Shown in pieces: positions 1-6,201 of a stretch of 7,800 nt of DNA. Position 1 is the first letter of the stretch; every line of letters begins with the position of its first letter. The DNA is taken from assembly GCA_902796465.1 (NCBI GenBank), contig CADBPK010000078.1, forward strand, positions 1 to 7,800. Direction: 5' to 3'. Below the pieces are notes generated by a model that was given only the letters and a program-made list of their open reading frames with translations, ran no database searches and was not told the DNA's origin. Position numbers and translations under genes: made by a program. Source of the DNA: an uncultured Erysipelotrichaceae bacterium. GTDB lineage: Bacteria > Bacillota_I > Bacilli_A > Erysipelotrichales > Erysipelotrichaceae.

Positions 1-1
1 C

Positions 2-325
2 ATGATCATCCGCGGCGGTGAGAACATCTATCCGAAGGAAATCGAGGAATTCATCTATACGCATCCTGCTGTAAAGGATGTGCAGGTCATTGCCGTACCG
101 GACAAACGGTATGGTGAAGAAGCGCTTGCCATGATCGTGTTGAAAGAAGAAGGTGCTGTGACCGTTGAAGAAATGCGGGAATATATCATGTCGCATCTTG
201 CGCGGCATAAAGTGCCTAAATATATCGAATTCACAGACGCGTTCCCGATGAACGCAGCCGGAAAAGTGCTGAAATATAAAATGCGTGAGGAAGCAGTTAA
301 AAGATATCACCTGGAAACAGATTGA
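2..325 (+). CDS. acyl-CoA synthetase (AMP-forming), C-terminal fragment
   Basis: This is the last 107 residues of an adenylate-forming (ANL superfamily) enzyme. Such enzymes turn a carboxylic acid, ATP and CoA into acyl-CoA, AMP and pyrophosphate. The fragment begins inside the hinge motif that opens the mobile C-terminal domain (IIRGGENIYPKEIEE, residues 2-16). It ends after the region holding the catalytic lysine (NAAGK, K88). The ATG at position 2 is an internal methionine of the usual D-M-I-I-R-G-G-E-N motif, so the real start lies several hundred codons upstream, outside the window. By eye it belongs to the FadD/ACSF2-like branch, unlike the two ACSM-like paralogues downstream; its substrate cannot be told. 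No terminator of its own is visible: the next promoter begins at its stop codon, so its transcripts may run into the T-box terminator at 594-630. Confidence 0.93.
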   Translation: MIIRGGENIYPKEIEEFIYTHPAVKDVQVIAVPDKRYGEEALAMIVLKEEGAVTVEEMREYIMSHLARHKVPKYIEFTDAFPMNAAGKVLKYKMREEAVKRYHLETD

Positions 326-349
326 CATTCTGTCGAACCGTGATATGAT
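322..349 (+). promoter_or_regulatory. sigma-A-type promoter for the first T-box operon
   Basis: A consensus -35 box TTGACA (322-327) and a near-consensus -10 box TATGAT (344-349) are separated by 16 bp. Transcription should begin near 355-357, a short distance before stem I of the T-box at 372. The -35 box overlaps the TGA stop (323-325) of the upstream synthetase gene, so the leader has its own promoter with no spacer DNA. Assignment is from sequence match only. Confidence 0.78.
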
Positions 350-562
350 TGTAAACGATATTACACTCAAAGGCAGTGATGAAGACTGGCCGGATGCAGA
401 TGCGCAGAGAGAGTCGGTGGCTGGTGTAAACCGACGGCGAACATCCCAAGCCTATCACTTCGGAGCCGGTGGACCGAAAGGCATATGCTGAGTAGACTCC
501 TCACGTTCAGCCACGTTACAGGCAAAAGGATTGCTGGATCCTGAGAGGCTCTTATGAGCAAA

Positions 563-604
563 TTGAGTGGTACCGCGGGTAAGTATGAAATACGCTCGTC
601 TCAA
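563..604 (+). promoter_or_regulatory. T-box antiterminator (Ile leader)
   Basis: TTGAG 563-567 pairs with CTCAA 600-604 around the seven-base bulge TGGTACC 568-574. The inner helix runs GCGGG 575-579 against CTCGT 595-599 with G-U pairs, and GTAT 583-586 / ATAC 590-593 caps it. The 3' arm is the same RNA that forms the left arm of the terminator, so the two structures exclude each other. TGGT in the bulge would pair with the ACCA end of an uncharged tRNA. Confidence 0.85.
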
Positions 605-630
605 TGTTATTGAGGCGGGCTTTCTTTTTT
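594..630 (+). terminator. T-box intrinsic terminator (Ile leader)
   Basis: An 11-bp stem joins 594-604 to 610-620 with loop TGTTA (605-609) and two G-U pairs. It is followed by TTTCTTTTTT at 621-630. It stops transcription before the gene at 681 unless uncharged tRNA stabilises the antiterminator. It may also end transcripts from the upstream synthetase gene. Confidence 0.92.
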
Positions 631-680
631 CCAGGTGAATGCCGCATCGATTTCAAATCCAGACATAGAAGGGACAGAAT

Positions 681-2945
681 ATGAAAGCTGTTGAAAATGA
701 TTTAATGGAAGTAGCACTACGTATCCGTGAACTGCGTGAGATCTCCGGATACAGCCGCGAAGAAATGGCCGAAAAAACAGAGGTCAGAGTCGATCAGTAT
801 TACGCCTACGAATCCGGAAAACTGGATCTTCCGTTCTCCTTTATCCACAAATGCTCCATCGTGTTCGGCGTCGGCATGAGCGATCTCCTGGAAGGTCAGA
901 GCGCCAGACTCTCATCCTATACGGTAACGAGAAAAGGCCATGGCCAGAATGCCGTTATGGAAGACGGCATTGCAATCCAGAATATGGCTCCGATGTTTGC
1001 CAACAAACTCGCTGAACCATATTATGTCCGTTATGAATATGATGAAAAGCTGCAGGATAAGCCGATCGAACTGACCAGGCATTCCGGCCAGGAATTCGAC
1101 TTCATCATCAGCGGCCGTCTGAAGGTACAGGTCGGAAATAACATTGAATATCTGAGCGAAGGCGACAGTATCTATTACAACAGTTCCACTCCTCACGGCA
1201 TGATCGCAGTTGACGGCAGAGACTGTCTGTTCGTTGCAATCGTTATTCCCGGAAATGATACGCATGAAGCACAGATCCGCAATACACTGATTCCTTCACG
1301 TGCCCATGACAGGCATCTGGAAATAGAAAAATTCGTGGAATGCAAAGAGAACCGTTACGGAGCCCTGGAAGAGATCAAATTCAAAAACGAAGACAAATTC
1401 AACTTCGCGTTTGATATCGTAGACGCTATAGCCCGGAAAGATCCGGAGAAGCTGGCAATGATCCATATTTCAAAGGATAAGACGGAAAGAAGATTTACTT
1501 ACCGCGATATCCGCCGTGAATCCGCCAGGACAGCAAATTATTTCAAGTCACTGGGCATCAGGAGAGGCGACCGTGTCATGATCGTCCTCAAGCGTCATTA
1601 CCAGTTCTGGTTTGCAATCCTCGGACTGCATAAACTTGGTGCTGTTGCCATCCCGGCGACAAGCCAGCTGCAGGCTCATGACTTTGTATACCGCTTTAAA
1701 ACAGCAGGTGTCAGCGCGATCGTCGCGACCACGGAAGACGACGTACCGAATCAGGTCGATCTGGCACAGAAGGAGACCGGTTCGCTCAGGACAAAGATCC
1801 TTGTCGGCGGAAGCAGGGAAGGATGGCGGAACTTTGATGCGGAATACTCCATGTTTTCCACAAGATTTGCCCGTACGGAAGATTCCCCGTGCGGCGATGA
1901 TACACAGCTCATGTTCTTCACATCCGGAACGACCGGTTATCCGAAGATCGCCGAGCATTCCTGCAAATATGCACTGGGACATTATATAACTGCAAAATAC
2001 TGGCATGGTGTCAGTGATGAAGGCCTGCATTTCACGATCTCCGATACGGGATGGGGAAAAGCCCTGTGGGGTAAACTGTACGGACAGTGGATGCAGGAAG
2101 GTGCAGTATTTACATACGATTTTGATCGTTTCCATGCGGCGGATATCCTGCCGATGTTTGCAAAATACCAGATCACAACATTCTGTGCTCCGCCGACGAT
2201 CCTGCGCATGCTGATAAAGGAAGACATTTCCAAATATGATTTCTCTTCCGTAACGCACATGACAACTGCCGGTGAAGCACTGAATCCGGAAGTTTACAAA
2301 CAGTTTGAAAAAGCAACCGGCCTGCAGATCATGGAAGGCTTCGGCCAGACAGAGCTTACTCTGTGCATCGGAAATCTGATCGGCGGGACACACAAGCTCG
2401 GTTCCATGGGAAAACCGACACCGCTGTATGACGTGGATCTGATGGACCGTGACGGAAATCCGGTTCCTGACGGTGAACCGGGTGAGATCGTTGTACGGAC
2501 GAAGGAAAAGGTTCCGTGCGGGCTGTTCAAGGGATACTACGGGGATCCGGCAGCCACCGAAGCAGTATGGCATGACGGATATTATCACACAGGTGATGAA
2601 GCTTGGCGTGATGAAGATGGCTTCTTCTGGTATATCGGACGGGTTGATGATGTTATCAAGTCTTCCGGATACCGTATTGGTCCGTTCGAGATCGAAAGCG
2701 TCATCATGGAACTGCCGTATGTGCTGGAATGCGGTGTCAGTGCCGTACCTGACGAACTGAGAGGTCAGATCGTCAAGGCAAGCGTAGTACTGGTCAAGGG
2801 AACAGAGCCTTCTGATGCACTGGTTAAAGAGATCCAGGATTATGTCAAGAAGAACACGGCACCGTACAAATATCCGCGTATCGTAGTATTCCGGGATTCC
2901 CTGCCAAAAACGATCAGCGGCAAGATTCAGAGAAATCTTTTGTAA
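681..2945 (+). CDS. XRE HTH-cupin-acyl-CoA synthetase fusion (Ile T-box controlled)
   Basis: This 754-aa protein has three parts. Residues 10-70 form an XRE-type helix-turn-helix (IRELREISGYSREEMAEKT). Residues about 115-190 form a cupin, with H134, E138 and P171-H172 in the usual places but only one histidine in the first motif. Residues about 240-754 form a complete AMP-forming acyl-CoA synthetase. The synthetase motifs are the P-loop TSGTTGYPK 414-422, GFGQTE 553-558, YHTGD 635-639, the hinge region around GRVDDVIKSSGYRIGP 653-668 and catalytic K748 (PKTISGK). The SDTGW and SSGYRIGP motifs resemble medium-chain (ACSM-like) synthetases, a group that includes enzymes accepting short branched acids. 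The start at 681 has AAGGGA at 669-674, six bases upstream. It would convert a carboxylic acid to its CoA ester in the cytoplasm. The Ile T-box suggests 2-methylbutyrate (inference). Residues 632-701 match the downstream paralogue at 62 of 70 positions. The HTH and cupin could sense substrate or acyl-CoA and regulate DNA, or be a relic. Confidence 0.93.
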   Translation: MKAVENDLMEVALRIRELREISGYSREEMAEKTEVRVDQYYAYESGKLDLPFSFIHKCSIVFGVGMSDLLEGQSARLSSYTVTRKGHGQNAVMEDGIAIQNMAPMFANKLAEPYYVRYEYDEKLQDKPIELTRHSGQEFDFIISGRLKVQVGNNIEYLSEGDSIYYNSSTPHGMIAVDGRDCLFVAIVIPGNDTHEAQIRNTLIPSRAHDRHLEIEKFVECKENRYGALEEIKFKNEDKFNFAFDIVDAIARKDPEKLAMIHISKDKTERRFTYRDIRRESARTANYFKSLGIRRGDRVMIVLKRHYQFWFAILGLHKLGAVAIPATSQLQAHDFVYRFKTAGVSAIVATTEDDVPNQVDLAQKETGSLRTKILVGGSREGWRNFDAEYSMFSTRFARTEDSPCGDDTQLMFFTSGTTGYPKIAEHSCKYALGHYITAKYWHGVSDEGLHFTISDTGWGKALWGKLYGQWMQEGAVFTYDFDRFHAADILPMFAKYQITTFCAPPTILRMLIKEDISKYDFSSVTHMTTAGEALNPEVYKQFEKATGLQIMEGFGQTELTLCIGNLIGGTHKLGSMGKPTPLYDVDLMDRDGNPVPDGEPGEIVVRTKEKVPCGLFKGYYGDPAATEAVWHDGYYHTGDEAWRDEDGFFWYIGRVDDVIKSSGYRIGPFEIESVIMELPYVLECGVSAVPDELRGQIVKASVVLVKGTEPSDALVKEIQDYVKKNTAPYKYPRIVVFRDSLPKTISGKIQRNLL
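2679..2745 (+). repeat. near-identical DNA shared with 5257-5323 (copy 1)
   Basis: This segment of the first fusion gene matches the paralogue at 66 of 67 bases: 41 identical, one T/C difference at 2720 (5298 in the other copy), then 25 identical. It encodes the conserved start of the C-terminal domain. Flanking codons differ at many synonymous sites, so the match goes beyond protein conservation. Confidence 0.85.
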
Positions 2946-2971
2946 GAGATTTCATGAAAATGAAAATTTTC

Positions 2972-2999
2972 TTGTACAATTGAAACAATTTGTTATAAT
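2972..2999 (+). promoter_or_regulatory. promoter for the second T-box operon
   Basis: A perfect -10 box TATAAT lies at 2994-2999. The best -35 candidate is TTGTAC at 2972-2977, 16 bp upstream and matching consensus only at TTG. Transcription should start near 3005-3008, just before T-box stem I. The region is far richer in A and T than the coding DNA around it. Confidence rests mainly on the -10 box and on the position directly upstream of the leader. Confidence 0.7.
2978..2990 (+). promoter_or_regulatory. possible operator in the promoter spacer
   Basis: AATTG 2978-2982 and CAATT 2986-2990 form a perfect 5-bp inverted repeat with a 3-base centre, lying between the -35 and -10 boxes. This is a plausible place for a repressor such as an XRE-family protein. 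The arms are short and AT-rich, so chance is a real alternative. No similar repeat is seen in the first promoter. Confidence 0.25.
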
Positions 3000-3166
3000 T
3001 TCCTAAAGGCATTGAGCGGAAGCAGTAATTTCCCTCCTGTACTTAAAGAGAGTCTGTGGATGGTGGAAACAGACAGACAGAGGAAATGAAGTCGTCCGGG
3101 AGCCGTATTTCTGAAATATACAGTAGGAAATACCGCGTATACGCGTTACGTATTTGAGAAGCAAGC

Positions 3167-3193
3167 AAGGTGGTACCACGCACAGGCGTCCTT
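3167..3193 (+). promoter_or_regulatory. T-box antiterminator (Val leader)
   Basis: AAGG 3167-3170 pairs with CCTT 3190-3193 around the bulge TGGTACC 3171-3177. ACGC 3178-3181 pairs with GCGT 3186-3189 over loop ACAG. Bases 3184-3191 are shared with the terminator stem, so only one structure can form at a time. Confidence 0.88.
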
Positions 3194-3210
3194 ACATGGA
3201 TGCCTTTTCT
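3184..3210 (+). terminator. T-box intrinsic terminator (Val leader)
   Basis: AGGCGTCC 3184-3191 pairs with GGATGCCT 3198-3205 (8 bp with one G-T) over loop TTACAT, followed by a short T-run, TTTCT, at 3206-3210. It is weaker than the Ile-leader terminator. It governs the second fusion gene and, by readthrough, the ATPase and oxidoreductase genes. Confidence 0.88.
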
Positions 3211-3234
3211 ATATGCAGAACAGGAGTGATGATT

Positions 3235-5523
3235 ATGGAACTCATAACCGGACTGGATTATAAAATACAGGAGATGGCGGCCCGAATCCGTGACCTCAGG
3301 GAAACGGAAGGATATACGCCTGAGGAAATGGCTCAGACGACCGGCGTCAGCGTCGATGAATATCTGGCCTGCGAAAGAGGTGAAAGCGATCTCAACTTTA
3401 CATTTATCTATCGCTGTGCCCTGAAATTCGGCGTTAACGTCACAGATGTCATTGAGGGATACAGTCCGACGCTGCGCTCCTATACACTGACACGTGCCGG
3501 TTCAGGACAGAAGATATCCCAGGCGCACGGCATGACTTATTTCAATCTTGCCTACGCATTCCAGAACAGGATCGCCGAGCCGCTGTTTGTCCGCAGCATC
3601 TATGATGAAAGCGCACAGACAAAGGATATTGAGCTTACAAGCCATACCGGTCAGGAGATCGATATCGTTATCGACGGTTATCTGAAGGTACAGATCGGAT
3701 CGCATTCCGAAGTTCTCGGTCCCGGTGACAGCATTTACTATGACAGTTCCACACCTCACGGCATGATCGCTGTCAGAGGACAGGACTGCACATTCTATGC
3801 GATTGTCCTCAATCCGGCGGGCGAACCGATTCCGGAACTGGCGCATTCACCGATCTATCAGGAAATCGTTGAACGTCAGGAAGATACCAAGCAGAGGATC
3901 TGGCAGAAATATATCGACGTCACCGAAAACGATGACGGCACACCGCAGACGATCCGCTTCAAAAATATCCAGAATTTCAATTTTGCGTTTGACCTCGTTG
4001 ATGCGCTGGCAAGAAAAGATCCGGATAAGCTGGCAATGCTGCATATATCAAAAGATAAGACAGAACGCCGCTTTACATTCCGGGATATCAAGAGAGGTTC
4101 CGCCCAATGCGCGAACTACTTCAAGGCGATAGGGATCAAGAAAGGCGACCGTGTCCTTCTGGTTCTGAAACGTCATTATCAGTTCTGGTTTGCCATGCTC
4201 GGTCTGAACAAGATCGGTGCCATTGCGATACCGGCTACCAACCAGCTGCAGAAAAAGGACTTTGAATACCGTTTCCAGACTTCCGGAGCAAATACGATCA
4301 TCTGTACAGCAGACGGCGACGTTGCACATCAGGTCGACATGGCCTGTGAAACATGCCCTGGTGTAAAGAATAAGCTGATCGTAAACGGTGAAAGGGAAGG
4401 CTGGAGAAACTTCGATGAAGAATATCTGATGTACAGCTCCCATTACAAGCGGACGGAAGATGCACCGGGCGGAGATGATCTGATGCTGATGTACTTCACA
4501 TCCGGCACAAGCGGTTATCCGAAGATCGCAGCCCATAACTACAAATATCCGCTGGGTCACTTCCATACAGCGAAGTACTGGCATACTGTTGATACGAAAG
4601 GTCTTCACTACACCATATCCGATACCGGATGGGCAAAAGCCATGTGGGGCAAACTGTACGGACAGTGGCTTGCAGAAGGCGCGATATTCGTCTATGACTT
4701 TGACAGATTTGATGCCTCCGACATCCTGCCGATGTTTGCAAAATACCATATTACGACATTCTGTGCGCCGCCGACCATGCTGCGGATGATGATCAAGCAG
4801 GATATTTCCAAATATGATTTCTCATCCGTCAAGCATATGACGACTGCCGGTGAAGCGCTGAATCCGGAAGTATACAGACAGTTCGAAAAAGCTACAGGCC
4901 TCCGTATTATGGAAGGTTTCGGCCAGTCTGAATCCACGATGATCATAGGAAATATGGTCGGAGCACCGCATAAGATCGGCTCCATGGGCAAACCTGCCCC
5001 GATCTATGAAGTTGAACTACAGGACAGCGACGGCAGGGAAGTACCTGTCGGTGAAACCGGTGAGATCGTTATCAACCTGAAACACGGCCGTCCGCCGGGA
5101 CTGGCAGTATTCTATTACGGCAACCAGGAAGAGACTGACGCGACATGGTATAACGGTTATTATCATACAGGTGATGTTGCCTGGCGTGATGAAGACGGTT
5201 TCTACTGGTATGTCGGCAGAAAGGATGATGTCATCAAGTCATCCGGCTACCGTATAGGTCCGTTCGAGATCGAAAGCGTCATCATGGAACTGCCGTACGT
5301 GCTGGAATGCGGTGTCAGTGCCGCACCTGATGAAGTCAGAGGCCAGGTCGTCAAAGCGAGCATCGTACTCGTACCGGGCAAGGAAGGCTCGGATGAACTG
5401 GTTAAGGAAATACAGAATTACGTCAAGAAACGTACTGCTCCGTACAAATATCCGCGTATTGTTGTATTCCGGGATGAGCTGCCGAAGACGGTAAGCGGAA
5501 AGATCAAACGGAATGAATTATAA
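3235..5523 (+). CDS. XRE HTH-cupin-acyl-CoA synthetase fusion (Val T-box controlled)
   Basis: This paralogue of the 681-2945 protein has the same order: HTH at about residues 11-75, cupin about 118-193 (H137, E141, P174-H175) and acyl-CoA synthetase about 248-762. Motifs are TSGTSGYPK 422-430, GFGQSE 561-566 (Ser where the sister has Thr), YHTGD 643-647, GRKDDVIKSSGYRIGP 661-676 and catalytic K756 (KTVSGK). I place the start at 3235, giving 762 aa. AGGAG at 3222-3226 is eight bases upstream, and the sequence then aligns with the sister's N-terminus. The frame is open from an ATG at 3154, but that lies inside the T-box, upstream of the terminator. The predicted reaction is acid + ATP + CoA to acyl-CoA. 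The Val T-box suggests isobutyrate as substrate (inference). The gene overlaps the ATPase gene by 11 bases, and the oxidoreductase genes follow at once, which would supply the next step. The HTH region differs most from the sister. Confidence 0.93.
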   Translation: MELITGLDYKIQEMAARIRDLRETEGYTPEEMAQTTGVSVDEYLACERGESDLNFTFIYRCALKFGVNVTDVIEGYSPTLRSYTLTRAGSGQKISQAHGMTYFNLAYAFQNRIAEPLFVRSIYDESAQTKDIELTSHTGQEIDIVIDGYLKVQIGSHSEVLGPGDSIYYDSSTPHGMIAVRGQDCTFYAIVLNPAGEPIPELAHSPIYQEIVERQEDTKQRIWQKYIDVTENDDGTPQTIRFKNIQNFNFAFDLVDALARKDPDKLAMLHISKDKTERRFTFRDIKRGSAQCANYFKAIGIKKGDRVLLVLKRHYQFWFAMLGLNKIGAIAIPATNQLQKKDFEYRFQTSGANTIICTADGDVAHQVDMACETCPGVKNKLIVNGEREGWRNFDEEYLMYSSHYKRTEDAPGGDDLMLMYFTSGTSGYPKIAAHNYKYPLGHFHTAKYWHTVDTKGLHYTISDTGWAKAMWGKLYGQWLAEGAIFVYDFDRFDASDILPMFAKYHITTFCAPPTMLRMMIKQDISKYDFSSVKHMTTAGEALNPEVYRQFEKATGLRIMEGFGQSESTMIIGNMVGAPHKIGSMGKPAPIYEVELQDSDGREVPVGETGEIVINLKHGRPPGLAVFYYGNQEETDATWYNGYYHTGDVAWRDEDGFYWYVGRKDDVIKSSGYRIGPFEIESVIMELPYVLECGVSAAPDEVRGQVVKASIVLVPGKEGSDELVKEIQNYVKKRTAPYKYPRIVVFRDELPKTVSGKIKRNEL
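5257..5323 (+). repeat. near-identical DNA shared with 2679-2745 (copy 2)
   Basis: This is the partner of the 67-base segment in the first fusion gene, differing only at 5298. It lies at the matching codon positions of the second fusion gene. It supports tandem duplication, with later gene conversion or strong constraint. Confidence 0.85.
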
Positions 5524-6178
5524 ACGGATCACGTTGCTAGGCGGACATTACGGCAGCGGCAAGACTAATATCGCCGTCAATATGGCGCATGAACTGAAAA
5601 GGCAGCATTCCTATACCGCGGTGGCTGATCTGGATATCGTCAATCCCTACTTCCGTACACTGGACAGCAGGGATGAACTGGAAGCGGAAGGAATCCGCAT
5701 GATCGTATCCCAGTACGCCAATACCAATCTTGACGCCCCGGCATTACCGCAGGATATGTATGCGATCGTACATGACAAGGCGATGTATTCCATCGTGGAT
5801 GTCGGCGGGGATGACCGCGGCGCTCTGGCGCTCGGCAGATTGTCCGGCATGATCGCCGAAGAAGACAATTATGACTTCTTTATGGTTATCAATAAATATC
5901 GTCCGCTGACCCCGGATCCCCAGTCTGTTATGGAAGTACTCGAAGAGATCGAGGAAGCAGGCAGACTGAAGTTTACGGGCATTATCAACAACTCAAATCT
6001 CGGCGCAGAAACAACGCCGGAAGATGTACTGAATTCCATGGCGTTCGCTGAAGAAGTTTCACGTCTCAGCGGTCTGCCGCTGGTACTTACGAGCTGTGAA
6101 GAAAAACTGTATCCGCTTCTGGAAGGGAAGATCGAAAACATGTTCCCGATGAAGCTCCAGAAACGGCCTGTTGAATAA
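5513..6178 (+). CDS. MinD/ParA-like P-loop ATPase, function unknown
   Basis: This 221-aa cytoplasmic protein has a SIMIBI-class nucleotide-binding fold. It shows Walker A GHYGSGKT (11-18), a DLD segment followed by NPYFRTLD (39-51) where MinD/ParA proteins hold their Walker A' aspartates, DVGGDDRG (96-103) as a DxGG-type switch, and NKYRP (127-131) late in the fold. The signature lysine of the deviant KGGxGKT loop is replaced: the loop reads GGHYGSGKT. No metal-binding cysteine pair like that of Mrp/NBP35 is visible (only C195), and there are no membrane segments. The start ATG overlaps the end of the preceding synthetase gene by 11 bases and has no strong ribosome binding site, which suggests translational coupling. 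Placement between the synthetase and the oxidoreductase implies a job in the same pathway, perhaps enzyme maturation or ATP-driven activation, but the sequence does not show which. The ParA/MinD-like class is clear; the role is not. Confidence 0.88.
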   Translation: MNYKRITLLGGHYGSGKTNIAVNMAHELKRQHSYTAVADLDIVNPYFRTLDSRDELEAEGIRMIVSQYANTNLDAPALPQDMYAIVHDKAMYSIVDVGGDDRGALALGRLSGMIAEEDNYDFFMVINKYRPLTPDPQSVMEVLEEIEEAGRLKFTGIINNSNLGAETTPEDVLNSMAFAEEVSRLSGLPLVLTSCEEKLYPLLEGKIENMFPMKLQKRPVE

Positions 6179-6201
6179 GAGAAGGAAAGGAGAACGTATC
6201 A

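Larger units (their letters stand above)
372..630 (+). promoter_or_regulatory. T-box riboswitch, specifier AUC (Ile)
   Basis: This leader RNA controls the synthetase gene at 681 by binding uncharged tRNA. Stem I closes with GGC 372-374 / GCC 465-467. A kink-turn follows (GUGAU 376-380 facing GGA 462-464), then GAAG 381-384 / CUUC 458-461. Above the specifier loop GGAUG 392-396 pairs with CAUCC 442-446. The distal part has the conserved AGAGAG element (406-413) and a terminal hairpin UCGG 414-417 / CCGA 431-434. Reading back from the kink-turn stem, one purine (A457) precedes the triplet AUC at 454-456, the isoleucine codon. This is the register of the downstream T-box and, from memory, of the B. 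subtilis glyQS leader. The loop lacks the usual AGUA and GAA motifs, so the Ile call is likely, not certain. A small hairpin GCUC 548-551 / GAGC 556-559 may be stem III. The tRNA-acceptor bulge at 568-571 reads UGGU, which fits a tRNA with discriminator A, as expected for Ile. Confidence 0.9.
3008..3210 (+). promoter_or_regulatory. T-box riboswitch, specifier GUC (Val)
   Basis: A second complete T-box leader controls the gene at 3235 and the operon behind it. Stem I closes with GGC 3008-3010 / GCC 3102-3104. A kink-turn (UUGAG 3012-3016 facing GGA 3099-3101) is followed by CGGA 3017-3020 / UCCG 3095-3098. The specifier loop is textbook: AGUA at 3024-3027 on the 5' side and UGAA-GUC-G at 3087-3094 on the 3' side, closed above by UUUCC 3029-3033 / GGAAA 3082-3086. 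GUC (3091-3093) is a valine codon. The distal region has AGAGAG 3047-3052 and the hairpin UCUGU 3053-3057 / ACAGA 3069-3073. The acceptor-binding bulge again begins UGGU (3171-3174), fitting discriminator A as in tRNA-Val. Confidence 0.93.

Noticed and set aside
2..325. A complete small 107-aa protein
   Set aside because: It starts inside the conserved hinge motif of an acyl-CoA synthetase and has no ribosome binding site in the window; it is the end of a larger gene.
340..364. Imperfect inverted repeat GTGATAT / ATATTAC around the first transcription start
   Set aside because: One mismatch in seven, overlapping the -10 box, in AT-rich DNA; not distinguishable from chance.
453..455. UAU (Tyr) as specifier of the first T-box
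   Set aside because: It would leave two bases before the kink-turn stem and a pyrimidine after the triplet; AUC-A matches the register of the second leader. Kept as a lesser alternative.
285..561. Short open frames on both strands between the first two genes
   Set aside because: They overlap the promoter and T-box stem structures and have no recognisable protein features.
1548..2588. Long antisense open frame of 346 codons inside the first fusion gene
   Set aside because: It lies wholly within a strongly conserved synthetase coding region, has no recognisable motif, and is likely a codon-bias shadow.
3154..3234. Longer N-terminus for the second fusion protein starting at 3154
   Set aside because: The ATG lies inside the T-box, before the antiterminator and terminator. 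The extra 27 codons have no match in the sister protein, and AGGAG is correctly placed for 3235.
4048..4749. Antisense open frame of 233 codons inside the second fusion gene
   Set aside because: It is the counterpart of the shadow frame in the sister gene; the conserved protein is on the + strand.
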